Source: Myxococcota bacterium (GTDB taxonomy: Bacteria > Myxococcota_A > UBA9160 > UBA4427). From it: 44,220 nt of DNA. The DNA lies in NCBI GenBank assembly GCA_028278345.1, contig JANQEL010000127.1, forward strand, positions 1 through 44,220. The letters run 5' to 3'. The notes beneath the pieces are model-generated. The model did no database searches. It was not told the DNA's origin and saw only the letters and a program-made list of their open reading frames with translations. Numbering within the stretch: position 1 is the first letter of the stretch; each line of letters starts with the position of its first letter. The position numbers and the translations under genes were made by a program. Of this stretch, positions 22,401 through 25,776 are shown piece by piece.

Positions 22401-23887
22401 AGGGCTTCGAACTCGACCTGGGCTACGGCGACAACACCCTCTTCGTCGATACCGTCCACGACCGCAGCGACGAGGTCGAGACCTTCACCCGCATCCGCAC
22501 GGGCCGCGGCGACGACCGCATCGACGTCTCGCTGCAGAACGAGCCGAACGCCGACGGTCGAACGCCGTGGGTCGAGATCGATGCCGGGCGCGACGACGAC
22601 GTGATCGACGCCTCGGCGAACAACGCCGGCAACGGCATCGCGACCACGATCGATCTCCACCTCGTCGGCGGCTACGGCGACGACGAGATCACCGGCGGCG
22701 AGGCCGACGACCTGATCTACGGCGACTTCGGTGTGACGGGCTTCGAAGTCGTGGAACGCAGCCCGGTCGAGATCTTCCAACTCGAGACGACGCTGGCGGG
22801 CGAAGGCGGGCGAGACGACCTCAGCGGCAACCGCGGCCACGACCTGATCTTCGGCGGTGCGGATCGCGACATCGTGCGCGGCAACGCCGGGCGCGACACC
22901 CTCTTCGGCGACTATGGCAAGGAGGTGCGCAGCCTCGATCACTCGCGACGGGTCGTCGAAACGACCGAACTCTTCGAGGGCGACGACGACCTGATCGAAG
23001 CCGGCAGCGGCAACGACCTGCTCTTCGGCGGAGCCGGCAACGACGCCCTCGTGGGCAACCTCGCACGCGACCTGATGGTCGGCGAATACGCGCGCATCCG
23101 CCTCGAGGACGGGGTCGCGACTTCGATCATCCGCCTCGGTCAGGACACCCTCGACGTCGCCGCTTCGACCTTCTTCGGCATCTACGACCCGCGCTTCGGC
23201 CCCTTCGCCGAGTTCGTGCTGCCGAGCCAGCGCGAAGTGGGCCCGAGCCTCCCGGATCGACCGCCGGTTCGCCTCGAAGGGTCGGAGACGACCGGCCAGG
23301 CCGATGCCGACGCACCGGCCGGCTCCGCGGGCGGCGGTTCCGCACCCGGCACCCATGAGGTGATCGAGGGCGACACCCTCTGGGATATCGCCGAAGCCTC
23401 GCTGGGCGACGCGTATCGCTGGACCGAGATCTTCGAACTCAGCCGCGACACCATCATCGATCCCGATGTAATCGAACCGGGTCAGCAGATCCGCCTGCCC
23501 GATGGCCGCATGCTGAGCATCGAAGAACTCGAAGAGCAGCGCGCCGCCGTCGCCGAGCTGCGCGAACGCATGGACGAGCGAGCGCGCGAACGAGACGCAC
23601 TGGCGCAAGAGGGTTGGGGCTTCTTCAATCCGTCTGCCGTGGCCGCCGGCCCGCCCGATGGGGTGCAAGCACCTCCCCCGACGCCCGAAGCCTCGGAAAC
23701 GGAAGCACCCGAAGCGCGCGACGAAGACGAAGGAGCGCAGCGTCTCGACACGAACGACGCCGACCCCGAACTCAGCGGATTGATCTGGTCGTCACTCGTC
23801 GGCTGGAAGGCCACTTCGAACCCGGCATCCCTGCGATCGCGAGGGAAGTGGCTACGCTTCGACGAAACGGAGGGGCGATTCGCCTAG
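4262..23887 (+). CDS. Giant LEPR-XLL / DUF4347 / RTX / LysM surface protein
   Basis: This is a single uninterrupted frame of about 6,541 residues. Numbering is from the TTG at 4262, chosen because GGAGAG lies 7 nt upstream; a TTG at 4247 is also open. Order of parts: a basic Arg-rich leader (1-45); LEPR-XLL motif (50-59); acidic linker; DUF4347 (about 187-405); about 3,800 residues of Asp/Gly/Thr-rich beta-type sequence containing a recurring W-x-D-x-GF...GQ module and EF-hand-like loops; RTX-type nonapeptide blocks (about 4260-4657 and 6080-6280); between them Calx-beta-like segments with NW-x-IPQT; LysM (about 6364-6416); and a Pro/Glu-rich tail. LEPR-XLL is a known N-terminal signature of giant secreted proteins, and RTX and EF-hand loops bind calcium outside the cell. 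It is probably an exported adhesin or surface-layer protein. All cysteines I noticed lie in the first ~355 residues. No classical Sec signal peptide is visible. Confidence 0.93.
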   Translation: MAEERNGLERLIGRVKRGLERTRSAVARERAAKQRRAPEPQRQRPYLEALEPRVLLSADVGLVPDALLAPPPECVDTRLLVETAVHDNVLVREPSKFDSITRDLMAKKRADQVTIVESAPVDTATEAAEADASTDPQEKSADVAPEADADADATTPEDPDAAARALGKRVWQAGLIEELAQSTSTSQVIVVDARIPEVDSLLEALLEGVGGDVEAACADEAKIAACVSEPGVDDAPSNDEAGSDASEGANLLPAQSEEAAEPSRAEKLARALEARGVAVVVLDAGRDGLEQLEEIARAYQGVGAMHVVSHGARGSLSLGNSKVTSETLRARAGLLAGLRDSLGEDGDLLLYGCDVADGEVGIEFVTTLAELAGVDVAASTDLTGAAHLGGDWDLEFATGEIETPTLEATGFDGLLGALTLPLGTTSFDGEVRIYFDNSVPGSETWRLEVSGGGAFINNATPPPNTEFDLLSGEDVTITLGDDVDTITLDLDSANAAEDFTGNITINTVGGEDVITLEGDGTAFTGTVTLSGGDDADSYTVANGFDPGALTSITLGGGNGGDTYDLSNVPVDGSGNVALSDLTIEEADSGAGDDVVRYAAPVAGDLPLFVDSDTGLPSTQAELIEQTETVAAGTLTSAQVQSVLNGLEELSDQLVNLGSSGEFALDLAGIRGNVGVTLGGAIDLDDVLDQLILYIEANRDGLTTDTLRDRLAAFTQTDVENFDRTLFGAVIASTNLDHSEFGFTLELDDDSYSFGLAAQSSVTMVGVALRHASGSSTSLTFTRESNDNATLRRSDGGWKADGFRVGQTIRLSTDLTEDTGDTGVVEFEIEAISGDDRVIVLKDSEATGTPARTDFDKFLDDDDDNANELPSRRNVSLSDGSQISVARTLFVEEGDPSFRDAGFNTGQAIELIVGAGTASAFTIDELSEDGRVITVKEGETLPSFTLGTSAQITGKTFSSNQSLSDLATEINAIIGDSDLNGRVKAIVTEVSTSVGSETARLGFQVLETSASELTLKVIDVEPVGSEPTSFELMGFDPDVDHAPEGLADELTGLGDLDVRVSGPAYRVSTFSLEQPSTATLTNVSGTAPPSETFDASANEGVTFSVGENGRGTLTRNDGADWDSSYDDSVIAVSGTNFNDGTYAVVDRDGSVLTLERTLTATGTAGSRTLTRTEGSWSDDGFAAGEIITLDTGSGAIEATIVSIVDDFNLEIEGTEAELPAADTPFTATIRHRDPVELVYDANENTFTYNFRYEGERESQFNVDLGTLAAEKGVVFASDVSVKLNATFEAQLSFTVDLDENGAGVADEDATTSTTTLEDLTVGANVNTPEAPISDLPTNGANSDLARSIFTRNIDQGKTADIGFLGAEVSDGDESTGQDGFIALRATLTGSGTDADAYASDSFLALDIPIRVKEGLVGLGSDLTPSISSLNPVNADPELVFDTGSVFEGQDALGDDQLFQGFDGDVERFANIDAPGFVRLLGEIRTGLQRVNDSDLLRQFDVPLIEDGLAALTNLANVFGNAILYDDGGDGLDRDNTNALITDLNKKLEGSELEGLVEFRVIEAELGASSEEERTFALVAIDRTVTSLGVSSVTGDSFFGLRNATNDSRDSETGALEINGEVAFDPAMGRLTSDQSATISITISGTRTETLDISFSVGDTSSNAIVGNDTPKLLDANNAPTFSTAQELSQKLIELAIDAIGLEGLSFVDNELLFDMELEYELFATEFDIDFDLDLGPVGGISTVGSPKISVSGDVGFSIQFGIDLSDSPNGAVGITESTPLTDLRGIDELSDLIKTDQAVTIGGDSQVVTLNQPDPDTPDEELIGIELDLVRMATDTELSFGSVDFVAPSAEQLVGEILQIVAPSGYLVQIYQELDGEDRLTANHFQQQALILPRPRLDTTDPPFHENVIDEPFTFWIAVYEADGPIPTVSGGMPDTSDPAWVEVTVTPPDGGLDVSERRGRNQYIALVESAIRNAQSSEVSNTITRTTGDWLDEGFAVGQMIVINGAGTNSGLHEITALTGDTITVRQDLTATSAPINGAQVEGAGKITASQADAFAGFEAGRRIQITGSLRSDGSYLITRNIGDDTLILSDAVSPESMSTDIQLSSEGDSLRLNEPVLSDPDDEAQVEADELAAAAEFDIVLDGTAYGIVIFAAESESDPFAPHTADNRSPNDLLQDLRVALTRATSGGETIDLTDEDRSDRIVASLDGSRLVLTREGDNSTVPFTISGANANAQRLGFEASDQLSNSADLVIVLSNGDEAAINLDSATTVGDVLAAIEAAFPADGAGPLSGSRVEARVAANGTGIEIVERGQLTGRLRLTVSETAGSDTVTFVRSAGSWSDDGFSATGNEQRFEFEDDTYIVTDVDDSTSTLTATLAPGEPAPLESSERFVNDAKIRIEGVEFDDGDADTDDDIMVVELINGSVAAANLGILQSDAAADVNEDDSIDVLDADGLIQGNAIGGASLFDRIFIRDPNIFLGFDLAPVGAVEVNARVGFVEADFIAQGGFSATGRLGLNDLPPVDAPNDAPDGKITLREFARGIRNPLDFIDTPKFEAGVLDEDFSGNLTLSNSEVDGEQRGIIQRSVGDWSDDDRFSAGQKVVVTNGEGSSGDLPDGTYRIIQIRKVDVGGTEFSQLVLEDEIAGISGTTTLTGDDIPRMVGTFGVFTLALDSIGADGLGSIDVGDIVGDNAQVDLTLFDFGDPFFRESMGVATTAEPDGPDGPGGSVVATRLNQLEITRDALQDDADEIDSALREVRGALDDGGEVKVKIVYTDKDGNEQSESVKVTNITAPPPPEPGESPTALTFPIVVTLAEDFVDDLANVELDGGNRVIQKITFTRPPKTEVQTPDFGSLLDFESISIRDIIRGLQLAADFLGQFEEFGFLDEPIPVIELSFNDLLDFADQLAAGIEEIQRDPDGTLQTIEARLKDVLGITEDDPFDIELKIASETLAARDGVEASTHKVLKLELTLGDEFQDSIGVNFDVGGGGVIAGSAGLEAFGRAEINIDLGLDISLTKIRGDATLTLGAPGVRTITRSDGAHWAADGFRLGQTLKLKNAGERDGSYTLVAISGDTITLEGGDDADWAMAAPTGLPPIEVTGSRAFSVFNSTGISAYFDARANEVDFRAAAGPVGIFIQDGKIAIGGTLGLDPDNPGDDPEFLTDAPEMIFDAGFLGDNEERRLFTELFDSDSDNRLANALGVEVASGISVALPVYFPTDNLLQGTVGYSALLSAEASAGGIELEFNDDIADGLGFTIQRADDSFVEGDTAGERFANFFSISAFDPGELSLFDNIKLAVDGFDLILGGIQDVLDGEILGIDLPLIGDSLSDGAQFIADLREDFVEPFRDGLDDAESFIDDVSDPNKNIISQLLFDELSKTGLLLVTHAQDGTALHEDEVFTARASNLVGEIDEDDRTSNYDGIAVEDRVFMLSQVIRLNGTRRDDSPEMGQRAYFDSRADGESRGVTDGEIDLAGIPVNQITDVAFIEWDFRLGQQFSAVDADIALDFGIPAIGLEADGALGIELAWDLELGFGLDFDSGFYFDIGSSSELEIDVDVVLPDSLTGRLAFLQLEAENVGSGLGANFAIDIVKKGDPTDDRLSFTELGSLRLEAGVSAEATALLGLELALNEELLADFANVFPTVTADFVFEWALGDREIGELEFDGDTITSSALIPDGEGGERAFSFAEEGYREGHVIRISGLSSSTFDGAYKITAVSGNTLTVEYADEDAGAPDFSDDATGERFRIYRDVRNIDGSVLSEGLQIVEFRDVSLDLGSFISDFAAPVLREIQKVTGPIQPIVDILTSPLPVISDLGPPVTLLDLARMTGRFDPSLIEAIADIITLVNAIPTTAGNVIIGFGDFTIYKIMTDGTTMGTDPVDGNADLSDLHEDQGATATTTEPAEENETTGFVDKLKNTKGFAFPILSDPSQVFGLLTGQEVVLFGYDMPAFELEFEYTQFFPLYGPLGIGITGTAYAKIDFAFGFDSSGLERFFDSGFTNPVLIFDGFYVSDNPEDVTGAGPDLDELQFDLGFFLSAELNLGIARAGVAGGIEASIDFDLFDPNRDGKVRVGEIIENVANEFLFGSPILAPLAIFDVSGIVTARAFAFLEIDFVFFEFEIEIPITPTITLVDFTVEFTRAPKLATILDDGTMQLNMGDFAGERLNDDLRDTGEHFRLHSDTSANNIIVTWVGSNEGGREFFNWFDASDVTGILAIAGAGDDVIDLRGLSAAHRAGLKIEIDGGTGNDRIYAGSRGSSGPANGIEAILRGGEGSDEIVGTEGRDLIFGGSDIDDIDGGGGDDVIFADEGRLVEKQPRERNIPISISGASPGYTSVTLTNRHPDADFIVGGFAEDQTVIIKQFDGSLPPDEREAIFEGIYKVTALTTTTLTLASVSEGEADFLIPTVGDDSLFEIAAQDADFVSAYQSTAGDTDGNDIVTGGFGSDWIFGGGGADSLVGGPTSDTSASIDDLGDIIIGDGGEIRVNREGVIRRDEEGRYLIENTERGLAFGNDTITGSGRNDLIFGGRGDDTISGDAGNDTIFGETGRDTLLGDAGSDTIFGGRDDDHIEGGADGDFLYGEQAADTIYGDSEGGELASDGNDVIRGASGSDLIFGGGGLDDIAGGADFDELHGGSGFDTMRGDAGADLVFGDGGGDHITVRDGDDIVDAGLGSDTVTVNFKGAENSARISISGGETETGDVDDLIINGTARDDQFLLRAAADRINGLTFVASINEGNDVERVDYSGFESLIVNGRAGDDRYALDDLTATATLNGGAGDDHFQVGQLYRNRRTTSAGNIAPEDQFATVEVTRGFLSNGISNDTTINGGNDNDTIIVYRNLATLTVNGQAGDDAIEVRAFALVNPLDKLQRTTNISGGGGADTIRYAVNAPVAIDGGDGLDSVTVIGTEFGDEFVITRDGVFGAGLNVNFVNVELLRVDGAEGDDHFYIQSTNEEILTQVVGGLGSDTFQIADGVERSVVSNDLRGHSGLILHDVESDDPFYQGPELDGIAVDGISTNVGDADEAGIVISQSEGFTRVSEGGVLDWYTVVLTRRPNENVEVTVNAPELSPEGAAQGEDLVRVWHDDGMGAPLIEAPTANEPDPGQNLVLTFTSDNWYIPQTVWVQAADDLAIEEERFGVIQHKVTGQSFESDRATDPSPEITAVTGPEIIDGVIQLDADGDIVTTVDLADTLDLGDDNLRGRLFQVTSAPSIDGEGGVGQSLLIKSSETVGTGPSAFTRITLFGVFDPEDPAVPGSGYLVRMYDGLVVPTVTVQVDDNDAPDVVITPLVDGIASETLGVFELTDENSGASTGNAIYQIELGREPRVGADVVRVLLDITTANFEDEQLEIALYDPTNPTAPLTFSASLVVTFTNATTPQFIQVRAVGGDADGVPEGFHRGLIQHTVLREAGPVADRDVDLFTDVVDERIELEDGQERADSILLSNTPLQFRGDVDVDGGVSDTTISGFGDVSFTIADLAELLDIHGVDPSDFIVRITKGAGEGQLRQVASIDGNTVTIDASDPWETVPDETSRFSVTGVSISLFDEDDNLVDILEDHRFEVNGNDLVFFDEERSVEERVFDYALVSYGFLDPGYEDRVEERLPIRVMDGDSAGVLILESGGSTDVIEVNEIGTGDPGVPDERPEGADDSYQIVLSRPPAEGTPVIITVAPELTPTGRGDLENDPALQVEIRTAGGAAFSRDPIQIVFTHENWNIPQTIEVRAISDFAVDGGDIKAFAPFLRTLTEIQGPLLVDGAGGQGSLEGLAPPVMLPPAPDAGVRVATASDATTTSFTTSVDDIRTVLGNASADIRDLLGREIAERVDEEAGETRTVVDVELIAADTVLVTVDLAWETTDVASIDGFELEVGGETNLKTPTGSVLDVAVDRGGDAERTFVTVRGAEFEAALLGGVPSDLIGLTLEIVRGAGIDQFREIVGVSEVAGGDYAIEVAPTYDIADDDLDKVIAYKITRQSLNFFVDESQQQDLIFIHDEDSPANSEGAMFALDFDQFPAMESIFNGSLDADDPDYIVPNRLTGFGMGGDTTIARGLRPGGITYSNFEGFELDLGYGDNTLFVDTVHDRSDEVETFTRIRTGRGDDRIDVSLQNEPNADGRTPWVEIDAGRDDDVIDASANNAGNGIATTIDLHLVGGYGDDEITGGEADDLIYGDFGVTGFEVVERSPVEIFQLETTLAGEGGRDDLSGNRGHDLIFGGADRDIVRGNAGRDTLFGDYGKEVRSLDHSRRVVETTELFEGDDDLIEAGSGNDLLFGGAGNDALVGNLARDLMVGEYARIRLEDGVATSIIRLGQDTLDVAASTFFGIYDPRFGPFAEFVLPSQREVGPSLPDRPPVRLEGSETTGQADADAPAGSAGGGSAPGTHEVIEGDTLWDIAEASLGDAYRWTEIFELSRDTIIDPDVIEPGQQIRLPDGRMLSIEELEEQRAAVAELRERMDERARERDALAQEGWGFFNPSAVAAGPPDGVQAPPPTPEASETEAPEARDEDEGAQRLDTNDADPELSGLIWSSLVGWKATSNPASLRSRGKWLRFDETEGRFA
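4820..5475 (+). other. DUF4347 domain with His-Gly and Gly-Cys motifs
   Basis: Family landmarks are present in order: the strand VIVVDARIPEVDSLL; an acidic insertion of roughly 65 residues; VVVLDAGRDGLEQL; MHVVSHGARG; LLLYGCDVADG; and AASTDLTGAAHLGGDWDLE. His310-Gly311 and Gly352-Cys353 end consecutive hydrophobic strands, the arrangement of the catalytic dyad in clan CD (caspase-like) peptidases. Peptidase activity is my inference, not an established property of this family. Confidence 0.7.
11579..11872 (+). other. Two EF-hand/dockerin-like calcium loops in the giant protein
   Basis: DVNEDDSIDVLD (11579-11614) has acidic or Asn ligands at loop positions 1, 3, 5 and 12 with Ile at 8, resembling a dockerin-type calcium loop. 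NDAPDGKITLRE (11837-11872) has D-G at positions 5-6, Ile at 8 and Glu at 12, but a weaker position 3. They flank a beta-rich stretch. Confidence 0.45.
16430..16465 (+). other. Canonical EF-hand loop in the giant protein
   Basis: The 12-residue string DPNRDGKVRVGE fits the EF-hand loop rule exactly: D1, N3, D5, G6, V8 and E12. It is followed by a hydrophobic helix (IIENVANEFLF). It sits shortly before the first RTX block, so calcium probably shapes this part of the protein after export. Confidence 0.55.
16900..18250 (+). repeat. RTX-type calcium-binding nonapeptide block 1
   Basis: The translated region contains many GGxGxDxIx-type nonapeptides, for example GGEGSDEIVG, GGRGDDTISGDAGNDTIFGE and GGADGDFLYG. 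They form three runs (about 17050-17170, 17540-17640 and 17770-18230). Each run could fold as a calcium beta-roll. The runs are interrupted by about 120 residues that include one copy of the dispersed module and by a shorter charged segment. Confidence 0.85.
19370..21440 (+). repeat. Calx-beta-like segments with NW-x-IPQT motif
   Basis: Two clear matches, LTFTSDNWYIPQTVWVQAAD (near 19560-19620) and FTHENWNIPQTIEVRAISD (near 21350-21410), end stretches that begin with YTVVLTRRPNENVEVTVNAP or YQIVLSRPPAEGTPVIITVAP. A weaker third unit lies around 20175-20400 (YQIELGREPRVGADVVRVLL). This is a typical extracellular Calx-beta/cadherin-like adhesin pattern, and Asp/Glu-rich turns suggest calcium binding. 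Confidence 0.55.
22490..23097 (+). repeat. RTX-type calcium-binding block 2, near the C-terminus
   Basis: A second group of nonapeptides is found here, for example GRGDDRID, GGYGDDEITGGEADDLIYGD, GNAGRDTLFGD and GSGNDLLFGGAGNDALVG. It ends about 85 residues before the LysM domain. Placement near the C-terminus is typical of RTX proteins, whose beta-rolls fold in external calcium and help pull the chain out. Confidence 0.8.
23351..23506 (+). other. LysM domain at the C-terminus of the giant protein
   Basis: The translation HEVIEGDTLWDIAEASLGD, followed by an Asn/Asp-type middle and VIEPGQQIRLP, is a complete LysM domain. LysM binds N-acetylglucosamine polymers, usually peptidoglycan. It may tether the C-terminal end at the cell wall while the rest is exported. 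This is an uncommon position and partner for an RTX-type protein. Confidence 0.85.
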
Positions 23888-23894
23888 ACGGCCC

Positions 23895-25757
23895 TTGGAT
23901 TCGCAGGACCCCACTTCTACTGCCGTCACAGCGCCGGCCGATTCGTCCGCCGCGCCGAGCGATTGGTCCCTGCTCGTCGACACCGGCCCCGTCGACGCCT
24001 GGTGCTCCTCCTGGTTGCGAATCCAGACGAATTGGATCGGCCGTGTCGGGCGCGCCGCCGTCGTGCGTCGCGCGACCCGCGAAGGGGAAGCGCAGTGGTT
24101 GGCGGCGCTCGGCGACGAAGACCGACGCGCCCTCGAGGAACAGGTCATGGCTTCGTTCGCCGTGCAGCGAAGTCTCGCCGCACCGAGTGATGGAGCCTCC
24201 GACCGCTTCGGCGTGAGCTACTACGCCGCGCTCTCGGGCGGTGCGTCGCTCGTGGTCGCGGTCGAGGTGACGCGCGGCGGCGAGAACGAACTCGCCGAGG
24301 TGTTGCGACAGCTCCAGTGGGGCGCCCTCTGGCTCGAGCAACGTCTCGGTGGTGGCGGCGCGGGCCTGCACCTCGATGGCCGTCCGGGAGAAGGCCAGGC
24401 GTCTTCGTTGATCGACCTGATCGCCCTCACCCTCGACGCCAACGGCTTCGACGAAGCGGCGCAGGCGTTGGTTTCCCAACTCGCGCGTCTGCTCGTCTGC
24501 GATCGCGTGAGCCTCGGCATCGAACGCGGCGGCTCGATTCGCGTCGCCGCAATCTCCCATGCCGCGGCCTTCGGCCGGGAGATGAATCTGGTGCGCGCGG
24601 TCGAAGCGGCGATGAACGAGGCCGTCGATCAGAACACGAGCCTCGTCTTTCCGAGCGAGCGCGAAGATGCACCGATCATGCTGCGCGAACACGAAGCCCT
24701 TTCCCGGGACCAGGGCAGCGCGAGCGTGCTGACCATTCCGCTCGGAAGAGACGACAGCCTGCGCGGCGCGCTGCTCTTCGAACACCCGGAAGCCGGGGTG
24801 TTCGACGCCGAACGCGTCGCGGTGCTCGAAGCCGTGGCCCTCGCGGTCACGCCGATCCTCGAGCTGTGGCGACGCGAGGATCGTCCGATCTACCGCAAGG
24901 TGCTCGATGCGGCGCGCGTTCAACTCGAACGTCTGTTCGGGCCGGGGTACCTCGGGCGCAAGCTCACCCTCGCCATCATCGCGCTGCTTCTGCTCTTCTT
25001 CATCTTCGCTCACGGCGACTACCGAATCGGCGCGCAGGGCGCGCTCGAAGGCGCGAGCCGCCGCGTCGTGATCGCACCCTTCGATGGTTTCGTCGCGAGC
25101 GCCGAGCGGCGCGCCGGCGATTTCGTGAAAGAGGGCGACGTGCTGGCCCGCCTCGACGATCGCGAACTCGAACTCGAGCGCTTGAAGTGGTCGAGCCGGT
25201 TGATCCAGCTCACGCGCCAGGCCGACGAATCGCGTGCGGGGCGCGAGTACGGCCGCACGCGCATCCTCTCGGCACAGATCGACGAAGCCCGGGCCGAGGT
25301 CTCCCGCCTCGAAGAGCGGCTGTCGCGAACGCGGGTTGCGGCCCCCTTCGACGGGCTCGTGGTTTCGGGCGATCTCACACAATCGCTGGGGGGCGCGGTC
25401 TCACGCGGTGACGTGCTCTTCGAGGTGGCCCCCCTCGAGCGCTACCGCGTGCTGCTCGAGGTAGACGAAGAACAGATCGCCGAAGTCGAACTCGGGCAGC
25501 GGGGCTCGCTACTGCTCGCCGCGCTTCCCGGTGAACCCCTCCCCTTCGAGGTCACCAAGGTGACTCCAGTCGCGACGGCCCAGGACGGCCGCAACTTCTT
25601 CCGCGTCGAAGGCACCCTCGAAGAGGCGAGCACGGTGCTGCGACCCGGGATGGAGGGGGTCGGCAAGATCGACGTCGACGAGCGACGCCTCGTCTGGATC
25701 TGGACGCGCGGCTTCCGCAACTGGCTGCGACTGTGGGTGTGGTCGTGGTGGCCGTAG
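23895..25757 (+). CDS. GAF domain-HlyD membrane-fusion adaptor
   Basis: This 620-residue protein starts at TTG 23895, 7 bp after the giant protein's stop. Residues 1-150 are an unrecognised cytoplasmic region. Residues about 165-335 resemble a GAF sensory domain (SLIDLIALTL..., VCDRVSLGIERGGSIRVAAIS, then SVLTIPLGRDDSLRGALLFE). Residues 356-374 form one transmembrane helix (LTLAIIALLLLFFIFAH). After it comes a HlyD-type adaptor: the lipoyl half-motif VIAPFDGFVASAERRAGDFVKEGD, a short coiled-coil hairpin, the second half VAAPFDGLVVSGDLTQSLGG and a beta-barrel region. HlyD proteins bridge an inner-membrane exporter and TolC. Fusion to a cytoplasmic GAF domain suggests that export is gated by a small ligand, possibly a cyclic nucleotide; that is inference. 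Confidence 0.82.
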   Translation: MDSQDPTSTAVTAPADSSAAPSDWSLLVDTGPVDAWCSSWLRIQTNWIGRVGRAAVVRRATREGEAQWLAALGDEDRRALEEQVMASFAVQRSLAAPSDGASDRFGVSYYAALSGGASLVVAVEVTRGGENELAEVLRQLQWGALWLEQRLGGGGAGLHLDGRPGEGQASSLIDLIALTLDANGFDEAAQALVSQLARLLVCDRVSLGIERGGSIRVAAISHAAAFGREMNLVRAVEAAMNEAVDQNTSLVFPSEREDAPIMLREHEALSRDQGSASVLTIPLGRDDSLRGALLFEHPEAGVFDAERVAVLEAVALAVTPILELWRREDRPIYRKVLDAARVQLERLFGPGYLGRKLTLAIIALLLLFFIFAHGDYRIGAQGALEGASRRVVIAPFDGFVASAERRAGDFVKEGDVLARLDDRELELERLKWSSRLIQLTRQADESRAGREYGRTRILSAQIDEARAEVSRLEERLSRTRVAAPFDGLVVSGDLTQSLGGAVSRGDVLFEVAPLERYRVLLEVDEEQIAEVELGQRGSLLLAALPGEPLPFEVTKVTPVATAQDGRNFFRVEGTLEEASTVLRPGMEGVGKIDVDERRLVWIWTRGFRNWLRLWVWSWWP

Positions 25758-25776
25758 ACCGGAAGCGCACGGAAGC

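Noticed and set aside
20800..23358. An 852-codon plus-strand frame inside the giant gene.
   Set aside because: The product is almost entirely Arg, Pro, Gly and Ala, the usual out-of-frame reading of GC-rich genes; the giant frame here encodes clear RTX and LysM sequence.
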